Source: UBA11524 sp045591175
GTDB lineage: Bacteria > Bacillota > Clostridia > Christensenellales > Aristaeellaceae
Reading direction: 5' to 3'
NCBI GenBank assembly: GCA_045591175.1
Contig: JAZNSI010000020.1
Coordinates: 156,207 to 220,206 of the forward strand
DNA length: 64,000 nucleotides
The notes under the pieces are model-generated. The model was given only the letters and a program-made list of their open reading frames with translations. It was not told where the DNA came from and did no database searches. The position numbers and the translations under genes are program-made. This document shows, piece after piece, positions 25,060 through 31,592 of the stretch (positions are counted from its first letter, which is position 1; the number at the start of each line of letters is the position of its first letter).

Positions 25060-25088
25060 TTGTTTTCTCACGAAATTCGGGTTATAAT
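25060..25088 (+). promoter_or_regulatory. Promoter of the amber-interrupted gene at 25152
   Basis: TTGTTT (25060-25065) and TATAAT (25083-25088) with a 17-nt spacer. It diverges from the helicase promoter, only 21 bases away. Confidence 0.78.
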
Positions 25089-25151
25089 ATTCATAGAGAA
25101 AGTGATTAAGAGCTTTCCAAACAAACAATAGAAAAATGGAGGATAATCCAT

Positions 25152-25577
25152 ATGTACGAAACAAGTTTCAAAGCACCCTCACTACACTTCAACGGATCAA
25201 AAGATTAGGACAACAAGACCGGACAAAGCTACCTGATCCCGCAGCGACTCGCGGATATCATTTTCAATCACTTGGGCAACTCGTCCGCACAGCTCAGAAT
25301 CATGATGGTACTGTGCGGCACCAAGGAAGGATTCTTTATCAGCGGCAAATGGATGCAAGGCCGCACCGGCCTCTCCCCTCAATCATACTCTGCGGCCCTG
25401 AAGAAGCTTGTAAAGCGTGGCTGGGTAAGTCATCGCAACTATCAAACTATACGGGTAAACTTTGATAAGATCTATGAAGATGGCCGGGAATATGATGAAA
25501 ACATGCAAGATCCCCGTTACACATCAGATTCATCCCGCTCAATGCCAGATGAAGATTGCTATTCAATGTCAGATTAA
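25152..25577 (+). pseudogene. Winged-helix-like protein gene with an in-frame TAG at codon 19
   Basis: From ATG 25152 (after GGAGGATAATCC) the frame reads MYETSFKAPSLHFNGSKD, meets TAG at 25206-25208, then runs on for 122 codons to TAA at 25575-25577. The part after the TAG (GQSYLIPQRLADIIFNHLG, then IMMVLCGTKEGFFISGKWMQ, LSPQSYSAALKKLVKRGWVS) looks like a winged-helix DNA-binding unit with a conserved recognition helix, followed by an acidic tail. A second ATG at 25272 could start a shorter product but has no ribosome binding site. As at 4874, promoter and translation signals fit the full frame. Nonsense mutation, suppression or a leader peptide are all open. Confidence 0.6.
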
Positions 25578-25653
25578 GAAAAAGTGAATCCCGCATTGTG
25601 GATAATAGATAAGAATAGATAATTGAAAAAATATACTGGTAACAAATATACTA

Positions 25654-25766
25654 TCGCCGGTTCACCGGCGACAAAGAAAACGTTGAGGAAAAAGCAAAAA
25701 TGCTTATGAGGGGTAAGCCGTGCTGTGGCTCTGCGAGCCAAACCACGGCGCGGCACTACGTGCCGC
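25654..25766 (+). other. Structured intergenic segment with stacked hairpins
   Basis: TCGCCGG / CCGGCGA (25654-25660, 25665-25671); GCCGTG / CACGGC (25717-25722, 25744-25749) enclosing TGGCTC / GAGCCA; and GCGGCAC / GTGCCGC (25750-25756, 25760-25766). The last two helices abut at 25749/25750. This could be a structured RNA or a DNA site such as oriT. I see no protein-coding signal between 25578 and 25966. Confidence 0.6.
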
Positions 25767-25800
25767 CCTTCGAAAGCGGCAAAGGTGGAACCACAAAAAT

Positions 25801-25835
25801 CACCCGCTGATTTCATGTCAGCGGGTGTTCGTTTT
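25801..25835 (+). terminator. Terminator after the structured segment
   Basis: CACCCGCTGA / TCAGCGGGTG (25801-25810 and 25818-25827) with TTCGTTTT behind it. Confidence 0.8.
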
Positions 25836-25966
25836 GCCCTGAGGCCGCTATTACTTAGATATTATTCTTCTCCTTCTTCGTTCTCTCTTTTTGCAGATGT
25901 AGCGGGGCCGCAGCTTCTTAAAGAGTTTTCTTCTGGTGAAAAAAGAAGGAGCTATGCAGCCCCTCC

Positions 25967-26566
25967 TTAAAACCATTCTACAGGTTGTGCGCCTTTGAAT
26001 TTGACGTCTCCCTTGAATTGTCTTCCCCAGTATTCATCAACATGCTCGCGGTAGTAAATTTGACCAATTGTCCAGTCACCATCTTGACTGGTTGGAATGA
26101 ACTTGACGTCAATGACATTGCCGCTAACAGGCAGAATGTCTGTGCTGATGAATGGCTCACCCTCTGGATTTTCTTCGTCATCATCAAACGTCTCATGATA
26201 GTCTGCGTCCAAACTGTATACCAATTGACCATTCTCATAGACTTCTGCGCCACAGAAACCCATGCTTGATTCATCATACACATATCGGAAGGCGGCTTCA
26301 GGAAACCGTTTCGCCAGTGCCTCCACCGCATGACTGCAAGGCGTCCATGCAGTAACAAAGGTATAGCCGGTGTTATTAACACACACTTCATCAACGTTGC
26401 TGCAGGAACCCCATACTTCATGAAGGGGCACGTTATCGTCGCTATCAATAGGGATAATACGATTCAGGTCGAGCACTTTCTCATCGCCCTGAACATAAGT
26501 GCGAATGGTCTCACGTTGTTCCTCAGAGCAGGTAATTATCAAAGAGCCGAAACACCAATTAGGCAT
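25967..26566 (-). CDS. YubB/Api92-like ferredoxin-fold protein (DUF1281)
   Basis: 199 residues starting MPNWCFGSLIITCSEEQ. This start is better than the ATG four codons upstream because AAAGGA is then at proper distance. The motifs MPNWC, EVWGSCSNVDEV and FVTAWTPCSHAVEALAKRFP match the DUF1281/Api92-like proteins of phages and plasmids, which have a small ferredoxin-like domain. The rest is acidic. The function is unknown. It is the last gene in a leftward run of accessory genes. Confidence 0.7.
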   Translation of the reverse strand: MPNWCFGSLIITCSEEQRETIRTYVQGDEKVLDLNRIIPIDSDDNVPLHEVWGSCSNVDEVCVNNTGYTFVTAWTPCSHAVEALAKRFPEAAFRYVYDESSMGFCGAEVYENGQLVYSLDADYHETFDDDEENPEGEPFISTDILPVSGNVIDVKFIPTSQDGDWTIGQIYYREHVDEYWGRQFKGDVKFKGAQPVEWF

Positions 26567-26584
26567 AATAGATCCCATCCTTTC

Positions 26585-26851
26585 TTATTCTTGAAAACCG
26601 CCCATGCGGTCAGCATAGTAATAGCATTCATCCCACAGCAGACAATCATGGAAGTATGTTGCCTGTTCTTCAAGCATGGCATCGCCATCTTCACAAGCAT
26701 AATATAGTGCGTCGAAATTGTCTTCTTTATGATCTGCAACAAGATCATAAACATAGCCCCGCCAATCTTCTTCGTTCAGCATTGCCTTGTTTCTCAGGAT
26801 TTCAGCAATCAGTTCCTCATTACGCGGCCCCGGCACCAGTACAACTTTCAT
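26585..26851 (-). CDS. Small acidic uncharacterised protein
   Basis: 88 residues, with AAAGGA ahead of the start: MKVVLVPGPRNEELIAEILR, then many Asp/Glu and aromatic residues (DNFDALYYACEDGDAMLEEQ, CYYYADRMGGFQE). There is no recognised domain. It lies 18 bases ahead of the DUF1281 gene and is probably co-transcribed with it. Confidence 0.5.
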   Translation of the reverse strand: MKVVLVPGPRNEELIAEILRNKAMLNEEDWRGYVYDLVADHKEDNFDALYYACEDGDAMLEEQATYFHDCLLWDECYYYADRMGGFQE

Positions 26852-26905
26852 CGTTTTTCCTTTCTGCGCGTTGGCGCTGTCCCATCCAGTTTTCTGTTTT
26901 ATTCC

Positions 26906-27274
26906 TTATCCAATCAGCTTCTCTGCCAGGATGCTGTAATCATCCATGACATGAAGGATGACTGTAGCCGCAGTGGTGATATACTCTTCGGGCATATCAT
27001 GGAAATCCGGCACTCTTTCCTGGCCGTCCAGCGCCAGTGCGATTCTCTGGCCCGCAACATCCAGGCCCTCCCAATACAGGAAAAAGAGATTTTCCGTATC
27101 GACGTTATCACCATAGTATTCGGCAAACAATTTCTTGTCTTCCAGATAGTAGCTCACACTGTACTGCAAGTCCCGGTTGTAGAAACTAATGAAGGGGCTC
27201 TCAATCTCCAGGCTATTCAGTACACAATCAGCCAGGTCTAAGGTATTTCCGTGTTCAGTCGCTAAGTTAAACAT
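26906..27274 (-). CDS. Uncharacterised acidic protein
   Basis: 122 residues, with AAAGGAGTG ahead of the start. Strands and helices alternate (ISFYNRDLQYSVSYYLEDKK, FLYWEGLDVAGQRIALALDG) and it ends in a helix (TVILHVMDDYSILAEKLIG). I do not recognise it. It is the first gene behind the promoter at 27338-27366. Confidence 0.5.
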   Translation of the reverse strand: MFNLATEHGNTLDLADCVLNSLEIESPFISFYNRDLQYSVSYYLEDKKLFAEYYGDNVDTENLFFLYWEGLDVAGQRIALALDGQERVPDFHDMPEEYITTAATVILHVMDDYSILAEKLIG

Positions 27275-27337
27275 AGTGCTATTTCACTCCTTTATGGTTT
27301 TTTTCTTGGTGGGTTCAATCACTAACCTTGTAATATA

Positions 27338-27366
27338 ATTATAACTTTTAATTTGAGAAAAGACAA
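27338..27366 (-). promoter_or_regulatory. Promoter of the 27274-25967 gene run
   Basis: Minus-strand TTGTCT (plus 27361-27366) and TATAAT (27338-27343), spacer 17 nt. Confidence 0.75.
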
Positions 27367-27434
27367 ATTTTAACTGCGCCAAATTACCTGAACCGATGGT
27401 GCTACGCCGTTCTGCTACGCGTGCCGCCGCACGC

Positions 27435-27659
27435 TCAAAAGCAGTGTTCTGCCCATACCTCCCATAGGGCGTCCTCTTCTTCGCGTTGTGCTTCCAACTC
27501 TTCCAGCAATTCAATCAAATCATCCGGTGCAGAGTGATCGATATAGTAGCTTGCTTCAGCAATGTCGGCATCCGTATATTCGTAGTAGCCAACCAGTTCT
27601 TCATAAGGCATGTTATCTAGCAGCAGCTCAACGAGAATGATGTCAATAACCAGCTTCAT
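27435..27659 (-). CDS. Small acidic helical protein
   Basis: 74 residues from an ATG at 27659 preceded by AAGGAGG: MKLVIDIILVELLLDNMPYE, then ELVGYYEYTDADIAEASYYI and LIELLEELEAQREEEDALWE. It is strongly negatively charged and helical. The family is not recognised. Small acidic proteins in mobile elements are sometimes DNA mimics or anti-defence factors, but nothing here shows that. Confidence 0.5.
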   Translation of the reverse strand: MKLVIDIILVELLLDNMPYEELVGYYEYTDADIAEASYYIDHSAPDDLIELLEELEAQREEEDALWEVWAEHCF

Positions 27660-27720
27660 GGGTCTATCCTCCTTATTCATCAATGGGCAATGTCCTGCCG
27701 TCATGTATTGGAATGTGGGA

Positions 27721-28230
27721 TCAGGCCGACGCCTTATCGGCCTGATTGTCCACTGCGGTTTCTACTGCCTTGGCCGCAACACGCGCGTCAGCTTCTGCGG
27801 CAGCCTTCTTGTAACTGTCCAGGGCATCCCACATGATTTCGCCGGTTTCCTTGTCCACAACCAGCAGCTTGCCATAGTGCGGGAACTTCTCCTTGAACCA
27901 TTCGGAGACGAATTTGTAGGCACTGCGGTGGGCACGGCTCTGCAGCTTGATCCGCTTGTATTCTGCAAAGTTGGCTGCCGCATCAGGCATGGCGCGGATG
28001 AAGTCTTCCATCATTTTGTAGGTGACCAGGCTGTTGGTCTTGGATTTGTAGACCTTTAGGGTGGCGTTGGGGAACTTGGCCAGGATGCGGTTCATCAAGT
28101 GGTATTCATTGGTGCCATAGGCGTTGCTGTTCTTCTCGAACTCAGCGGTCATGTACAGGGTGGCGGTAGCGAAGTCGTAGTAGTAGCCAGCGTTCTTCAG
28201 GGCGGCGGTAACAACACTCTTATTAGTCAT
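27721..28230 (-). CDS. Tandem paralogue family protein, copy C
   Basis: 169 residues. It shares with the next two genes upstream a common core: an initial strand with a T/S-x-x-F element (TLYMTAEFEKN), EYHLMNRILAKFP, LVTYKMMEDFIRAMPDA and YKFVSEWFKEKFPHYGK. This copy has an Ala-rich C-terminal extension (EADARVAAKAVETAVDNQAD). I recognise the family only as unnamed proteins of Clostridia mobile elements. It is probably the last gene of a three-gene operon. Confidence 0.65.
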   Translation of the reverse strand: MTNKSVVTAALKNAGYYYDFATATLYMTAEFEKNSNAYGTNEYHLMNRILAKFPNATLKVYKSKTNSLVTYKMMEDFIRAMPDAAANFAEYKRIKLQSRAHRSAYKFVSEWFKEKFPHYGKLLVVDKETGEIMWDALDSYKKAAAEADARVAAKAVETAVDNQADKASA

Positions 28231-28265
28231 GGTGGTGTCCTCTCTTTCTCTTGTCGGTTGAGTAA

Positions 28266-28676
28266 TCAGGCAGCAGGGTTGGGATTGTGGACGATGCGGT
28301 AGTCCTCATCGAATTCCGGCACTGCATCGTAGCGGGGGAAGGTGGCGCGGAACCAGGCATTGACGTACTGGGTGCGGTCTTTGCGGCTCTTGGAGCTTTC
28401 GCGAACGGACTCGAATTCCTTCTGCATATCCTCTGCATCGTCCAGCATGGCGATGTAGTCCTGCATCATCTTGTAGGTCAGCAGCGGGAGCTTGCCAGCC
28501 TTCGGCTTGGGGTGACGCTTGCGGTTTTCCACCAGGACGCGAAGGCCCATGTCGCTGAACCGGGTCAGCAGGTCGAATTCATCGGAATTGATCTGGGTGG
28601 CGGCGTCCATGAACTTGCGGGAGACGGTGACGGTTTTGTTGAGGTAGTTGACCTCATATACGCGAGTGCGCTTCAT
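28266..28676 (-). CDS. Tandem paralogue family protein, copy B
   Basis: 136 residues, with AAGGAGG ahead of the start. The core is KTVTVSRKFMDAATQINSDE, then EFDLLTRF, LLTYKMMQDYIAMLDDAEDM and YVNAWFRATFPRYD. It aligns over its length with the genes on both sides, at roughly one residue in four by eye. The function is unknown. Confidence 0.65.
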   Translation of the reverse strand: MKRTRVYEVNYLNKTVTVSRKFMDAATQINSDEFDLLTRFSDMGLRVLVENRKRHPKPKAGKLPLLTYKMMQDYIAMLDDAEDMQKEFESVRESSKSRKDRTQYVNAWFRATFPRYDAVPEFDEDYRIVHNPNPAA

Positions 28677-28690
28677 GTTGCGTGTCCTCC

Positions 28691-29122
28691 TTATTCTTCG
28701 TCGTCGGGGTTGTAGAGCAGATGAGCATCGGAAGCAACCTTTTTGGCCTTCTGGGCATCCTGGAACTTTTTGAAGTCCTCACCGTACTTGTCCAGGAACC
28801 ACTTCTTCACCAGGGCGTAGGTGCCGCGCATGGTCTTGGCGACCTTTTGAACGGCTTCGAACTCAGCCAGGGCGTCGTCCAGGGTTTCGGGTGCCTCAGT
28901 ACCTTTGATGTAGTTGCGCATGTTGTCGTAAGTCAGGTCGCCGTAGTCGCGCTTGTTGGGGTTGCGGGTGATGGTGCGGATCTGGATGTCGTAGCCGGGG
29001 TGGTTTTGCTGCAGCTCGTTCAGGATCTCGAACTCCTGGGTGTCGAACTGTCCGGCGAGAATCATGAATTCCTTGGTAACGGTAATGGTCTTCTTCTGGC
29101 GATTAATCACGGGCGTCTTCAT
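28691..29122 (-). CDS. Tandem paralogue family protein, copy A
   Basis: 143 residues, with AAAGGAGG ahead of the start. The core is KTITVTKEFMILAGQFDTQE, then EFEILNEL, DLTYDNMRNYIKGTEAPE and YALVKKWFLDKYG. It ends acidic (LLYNPDDEE). It is the first of three adjacent paralogues (gaps of 14 and 35 bases) and lies behind an operator-like dyad. The family is known to me only from unnamed proteins of Firmicutes integrative elements. Confidence 0.65.
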   Translation of the reverse strand: MKTPVINRQKKTITVTKEFMILAGQFDTQEFEILNELQQNHPGYDIQIRTITRNPNKRDYGDLTYDNMRNYIKGTEAPETLDDALAEFEAVQKVAKTMRGTYALVKKWFLDKYGEDFKKFQDAQKAKKVASDAHLLYNPDDEE

Positions 29123-29196
29123 GGTGGGTGTTCCTCCTTTTTAGTTCAGGGCTTTGGTGTTTCCCTCACCCTGTGCCTATATAATACGAAATGTTA

Positions 29197-29225
29197 AGTC
29201 CACATGTATGGACTCAAAACGTTTT
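29197..29225. promoter_or_regulatory. Operator-like dyads upstream of the paralogue operon
   Basis: AGTCCA / TGGACT (29197-29202 and 29209-29214) followed by the perfect palindrome AAAACGTTTT (29216-29225). A minus-strand TATTAT box lies at 29182-29187. I could not fix a -35 box. Confidence 0.5.
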
Positions 29226-29741
29226 AGATGTTAACTATATAAAAATTTTGCAGTTCTAAAACATCAAAACTGCAAATTCGGTATCAAAGTTCAGAAAAAA
29301 TGCGGATTATTTGCTTGAAAATGAATGGTGGATGTAGAAATTCAAAGAATCTTGCAAAAATTCAAAACACACGCCGCGCGCAAAATGCTGAAATTTTATG
29401 GACTCTGAACAAACTCACCTTCGACATGTTGGTTGAGATGCATAAAATCATCGAATAAACGGATTTTCGCATCTGCACTAATTTGTTGCGACTATTTGAG
29501 CCTTCCGAGATGTATCGCCAGCCTCATTTTGATCCCGAAGACTGACAAACATGTGCGTAATCACCCGAAAGACATACCCCTGGGCTGCGGAGTTGTCTTT
29601 TCAACTGAAGAAGATGTAAGATGAGTCCTCAATCAAACAACTTAACGCAAAATCAGGAGGACATTGCGCGGGAATGAACGTGTTATTTCTGCTTAGATGC
29701 AGTGTTAATGCGGCGTTGCATAGTTATGAGGCCACAAAAAC
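29226..29741. other. A+T-rich gene-free stretch
   Basis: No frame with a start codon, ribosome binding site and plausible protein is visible. A fragment near 29400-29458 reads LNKLTFDMLVEMHKII before a stop and may be a decayed gene. Nothing else is identifiable. Confidence 0.4.
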
Positions 29742-29766
29742 AGACTGGCAGCAAGACTGCCAGTCT
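29742..29766 (-). terminator. Leftward terminator
   Basis: AGACTGGCAG / CTGCCAGTCT (29742-29751 and 29757-29766); on the minus strand GTTTTTG follows. It would end the transcript of the small basic protein at 30003-30140. Between the two (29937-29945, minus) is a perfect GAAAGGAGG with no ATG behind it. Confidence 0.8.
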
Positions 29767-30002
29767 AGGTGAGGGAATCAACGTATGTTGTAGATTTGGA
29801 GTCCGTCGTGATTACCACGTTTGATGGGCATCTCACGTCTTACCCGATCCGTCTCCGAAATACTGGATGTATGCGGATGTTCATTCCGCCCACGTGATGT
29901 CTGGCGAACCAGACTATAATGCTTGTCGATAGTAGCCTCCTTTCTTCTATATGCTAGAACATGATCAAGGATGGAGTCGCTACCATCCCTTAGGGTTAAT
30001 CC

Positions 30003-30140
30003 TTACTTGCGCTTGTTCTTGCGATTGCGGAGCGGGAACGCATCATAGCCATAGTCCTTGGCATGGATTACCCGACCGTTACGAAGTGTAATGCTAGCAG
30101 CGAAACCGTCAGTGGCTTGCTGCGTCTTCTTCTTGCCCAT
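30003..30140 (-). CDS. Small basic protein
   Basis: 45 residues from an ATG at 30138-30140 with AAGGAGG seven bases ahead: MGKKKTQQATDGFAASITLR, then NGRVIHAKDYGYDAFPLRNR and a KNKRK tail. The central I-T-L-R-N-G-R-V-I-H-A-K pattern is a short beta hairpin. It is very basic, so nucleic-acid binding is possible. The family is not recognised. An upstream extension of the frame has no translation signal. Confidence 0.6.
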   Translation of the reverse strand: MGKKKTQQATDGFAASITLRNGRVIHAKDYGYDAFPLRNRKNKRK

Positions 30141-30191
30141 TATGTGTCCTCCTTCCTCTTCAAGTCTTTTCGAAAAGAATCCGAAAAGCTC

Positions 30192-30302
30192 TTGCGTCGA
30201 AAGAATTTTGCTGCTATACTGGTCTTGCTTTGTGAAGTATAGGCGACTCAGCCATATGCTTTCGACGTATTGCTGCAGGATGGGGAGATCCTGCAGCTTT
30301 TT
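30192..30302 (+). ncRNA. Candidate small RNA with own promoter and terminator
   Basis: Promoter TTGCGT (30192-30197), 17-nt spacer and TATACT (30215-30220), giving a start near 30227. A strong terminator, GCTGCAGGAT / ATCCTGCAGC (30272-30281 and 30288-30297) plus TTTTT, ends the transcript at about 30302. No start codon with a ribosome binding site lies between. The product would be about 75 nt. Confidence 0.5.
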
Positions 30303-30837
30303 GTGTCCCAAGTACTCGGCTGGACACTACACGCAGGCGTTTGGGGAATGCACGTTTCCGTATTTCTCCTGCGTGCGTGATATACTACCATACTGTTGTG
30401 GGCTTGACAATGGCATATGTGGTAGAAATCAAAGCCATGTCTATCAATCTCTTGTGCTTTCTGCGTTTTATGATGAAAAAAATATCTATATATTGTGCTT
30501 GGCCATTTGGTCGACTTCAAAATACCGTTAACTGAGTGTGATTTGACAAAACCGAGAGGTGATACGGGCTCTGTAAACTGATTTGAAATAAACAGCACTC
30601 TAGCAGAGAAGACTGCCAGAGTGCTCTGAAAGTAATGAGAATAGGAGCTTTTGCTGGTTCTTTTGATTACATGTAAACCCTGACCCCAATCGGGACCCCA
30701 AACACGTGTAAAATCTAGTCTGAGACTATGTTAAACAATTCCTGAACGCATTTCCGCGTATTCGAACATGTAATGAAGGAATCTTTTGCGCAGCACTGGT
30801 GACGTCTCTTCACAAAACAAGAACACCCGTTCGCATT

Positions 30838-30874
30838 GTAGAGGTCACCGGTTCGAATCCGGTATGCTCCACCA
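30838..30874 (+). tRNA. 3' tRNA fragment, integration-site duplicate (att)
   Basis: The T-arm (ACCGG, loop TTCGAAT, CCGGT) is followed by acceptor strand ATGCTCC, A and CCA, ending at 30874. The variable loop AGGTC is present, but the bases to the left do not form anticodon or D arms, so it is only the 3' part of a tRNA that would begin GGAGCAT. A tRNA terminator follows directly. This is the hallmark of an element integrated into a tRNA 3' end; the complete tRNA should lie at the far left end of the island. Isoacceptor not certain (Val is possible). Confidence 0.85.
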
Positions 30875-30876
30875 CA

Positions 30877-30904
30877 AATCCTGCATTTCGATGCAGGATT
30901 TTTT
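30877..30904 (+). terminator. Terminator of the original tRNA gene
   Basis: AATCCTGCAT / ATGCAGGATT (30877-30886 and 30891-30900) with loop TTCG and a T-run. It begins three bases after the tRNA CCA end. Confidence 0.92.
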
Positions 30905-31073
30905 GCTTTTTGTGCTCGTTTTTGCAGGATTTTAGGTGTCAAAACTACATCTAAATACATCTTTGTATTTGAGCCGATAGAAATAAGTTGGAGATTTTCC
31001 ATAGGTGATACTAATGTAGTGTAACAGAGTGAAATCTGTGAGCATCTATGAACGGACTATATGCAAGGTGGTA

Positions 31074-31104
31074 AACCACGCCTCCATCAGAGCCGTGGTT
31101 TTTT
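31074..31104 (+). terminator. Orphan terminator
   Basis: AACCACG / CGTGGTT (31074-31080 and 31094-31100) followed by TTTTTT. It stands between the tRNA scar and the rhamnose operon and has no gene in front of it, so it may end read-through or be a leftover of the chromosomal locus. The rest of 30905-31268 holds only the promoter described separately. Confidence 0.7.
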
Positions 31105-31178
31105 GTCTTTACAATGACCACCCGGTAAACTTCTGAGAGCAGCCACCGTCGCACATCGCTTTTCTTTGCATCCAGTGC

Positions 31179-31207
31179 TTGACAGAAACGGCAGGTTGGT
31201 ATATCGT
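31179..31207 (+). promoter_or_regulatory. Promoter of the rhamnose operon
   Basis: TTGACA (31179-31184), 17-nt spacer and TATCGT (31202-31207), about 60 bases ahead of rhaM. No regulator gene or clear operator is visible nearby. Confidence 0.6.
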
Positions 31208-31268
31208 GATAGAAAGATATTCTCGCAACGTTTATCATGTAATAATCTTCATCAAAGGAGTAGCAGGT

Positions 31269-31586
31269 ATGGAACGATTTGCATGGAAAGGCCGCATTAA
31301 GCCCGGAATGCAGGCAGAATACAAGCGCCGTCATGACGAGATCTGGCCGGAAATGGTGGAGCTGCTTAAAGCCGCCGGCATCCGCAACTACACCATCTGG
31401 TCGGACGGCGATGTGCTCTTTGGCTACTACGAATGCGAAAAGGGCATCGAGTTTGCCGAGAAGGCCCAGGCCGGCAGCCCCATCGTTGACAGGTGGAACG
31501 CGTACATGGACGATGTGCTGGAGCTGGAAATGGATCCCGTCACCGGCGCACAGCCCAAAATGACCTGCATGTTCCTGATGGAGTGA
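31269..31586 (+). CDS. rhaM: L-rhamnose mutarotase
   Basis: 105 residues from ATG 31269, with AAAGGAG at 31254-31260. The length and the motifs (RFAWKGRIKPGMQAEYKRRH, then HDEIWPEMVELLKAAGIRNY, IWSDGDVLFGYYE and DRWNAYMDDVLE) match the RhaM/YiiL family, which interconverts the alpha and beta anomers of L-rhamnose before isomerisation. The active-site His of the RRHDE stretch is present. It is the first gene of rhaM-rhaB-rhaA-rhaD-rhamnosidase, all in one direction. Confidence 0.95.
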   Translation: MERFAWKGRIKPGMQAEYKRRHDEIWPEMVELLKAAGIRNYTIWSDGDVLFGYYECEKGIEFAEKAQAGSPIVDRWNAYMDDVLELEMDPVTGAQPKMTCMFLME

Positions 31587-31592
31587 TTTGTG

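Noticed and set aside
29433..29624. 63-codon frame in the A+T-rich gap
   Set aside because: No ribosome binding site, irregular composition and no recognisable domain.
30715..31002. Minus-strand frame with YRIRTGDLYNANG
   Set aside because: This peptide is the well-known false translation of the tRNA T-arm and acceptor region; it is antisense to the tRNA fragment.
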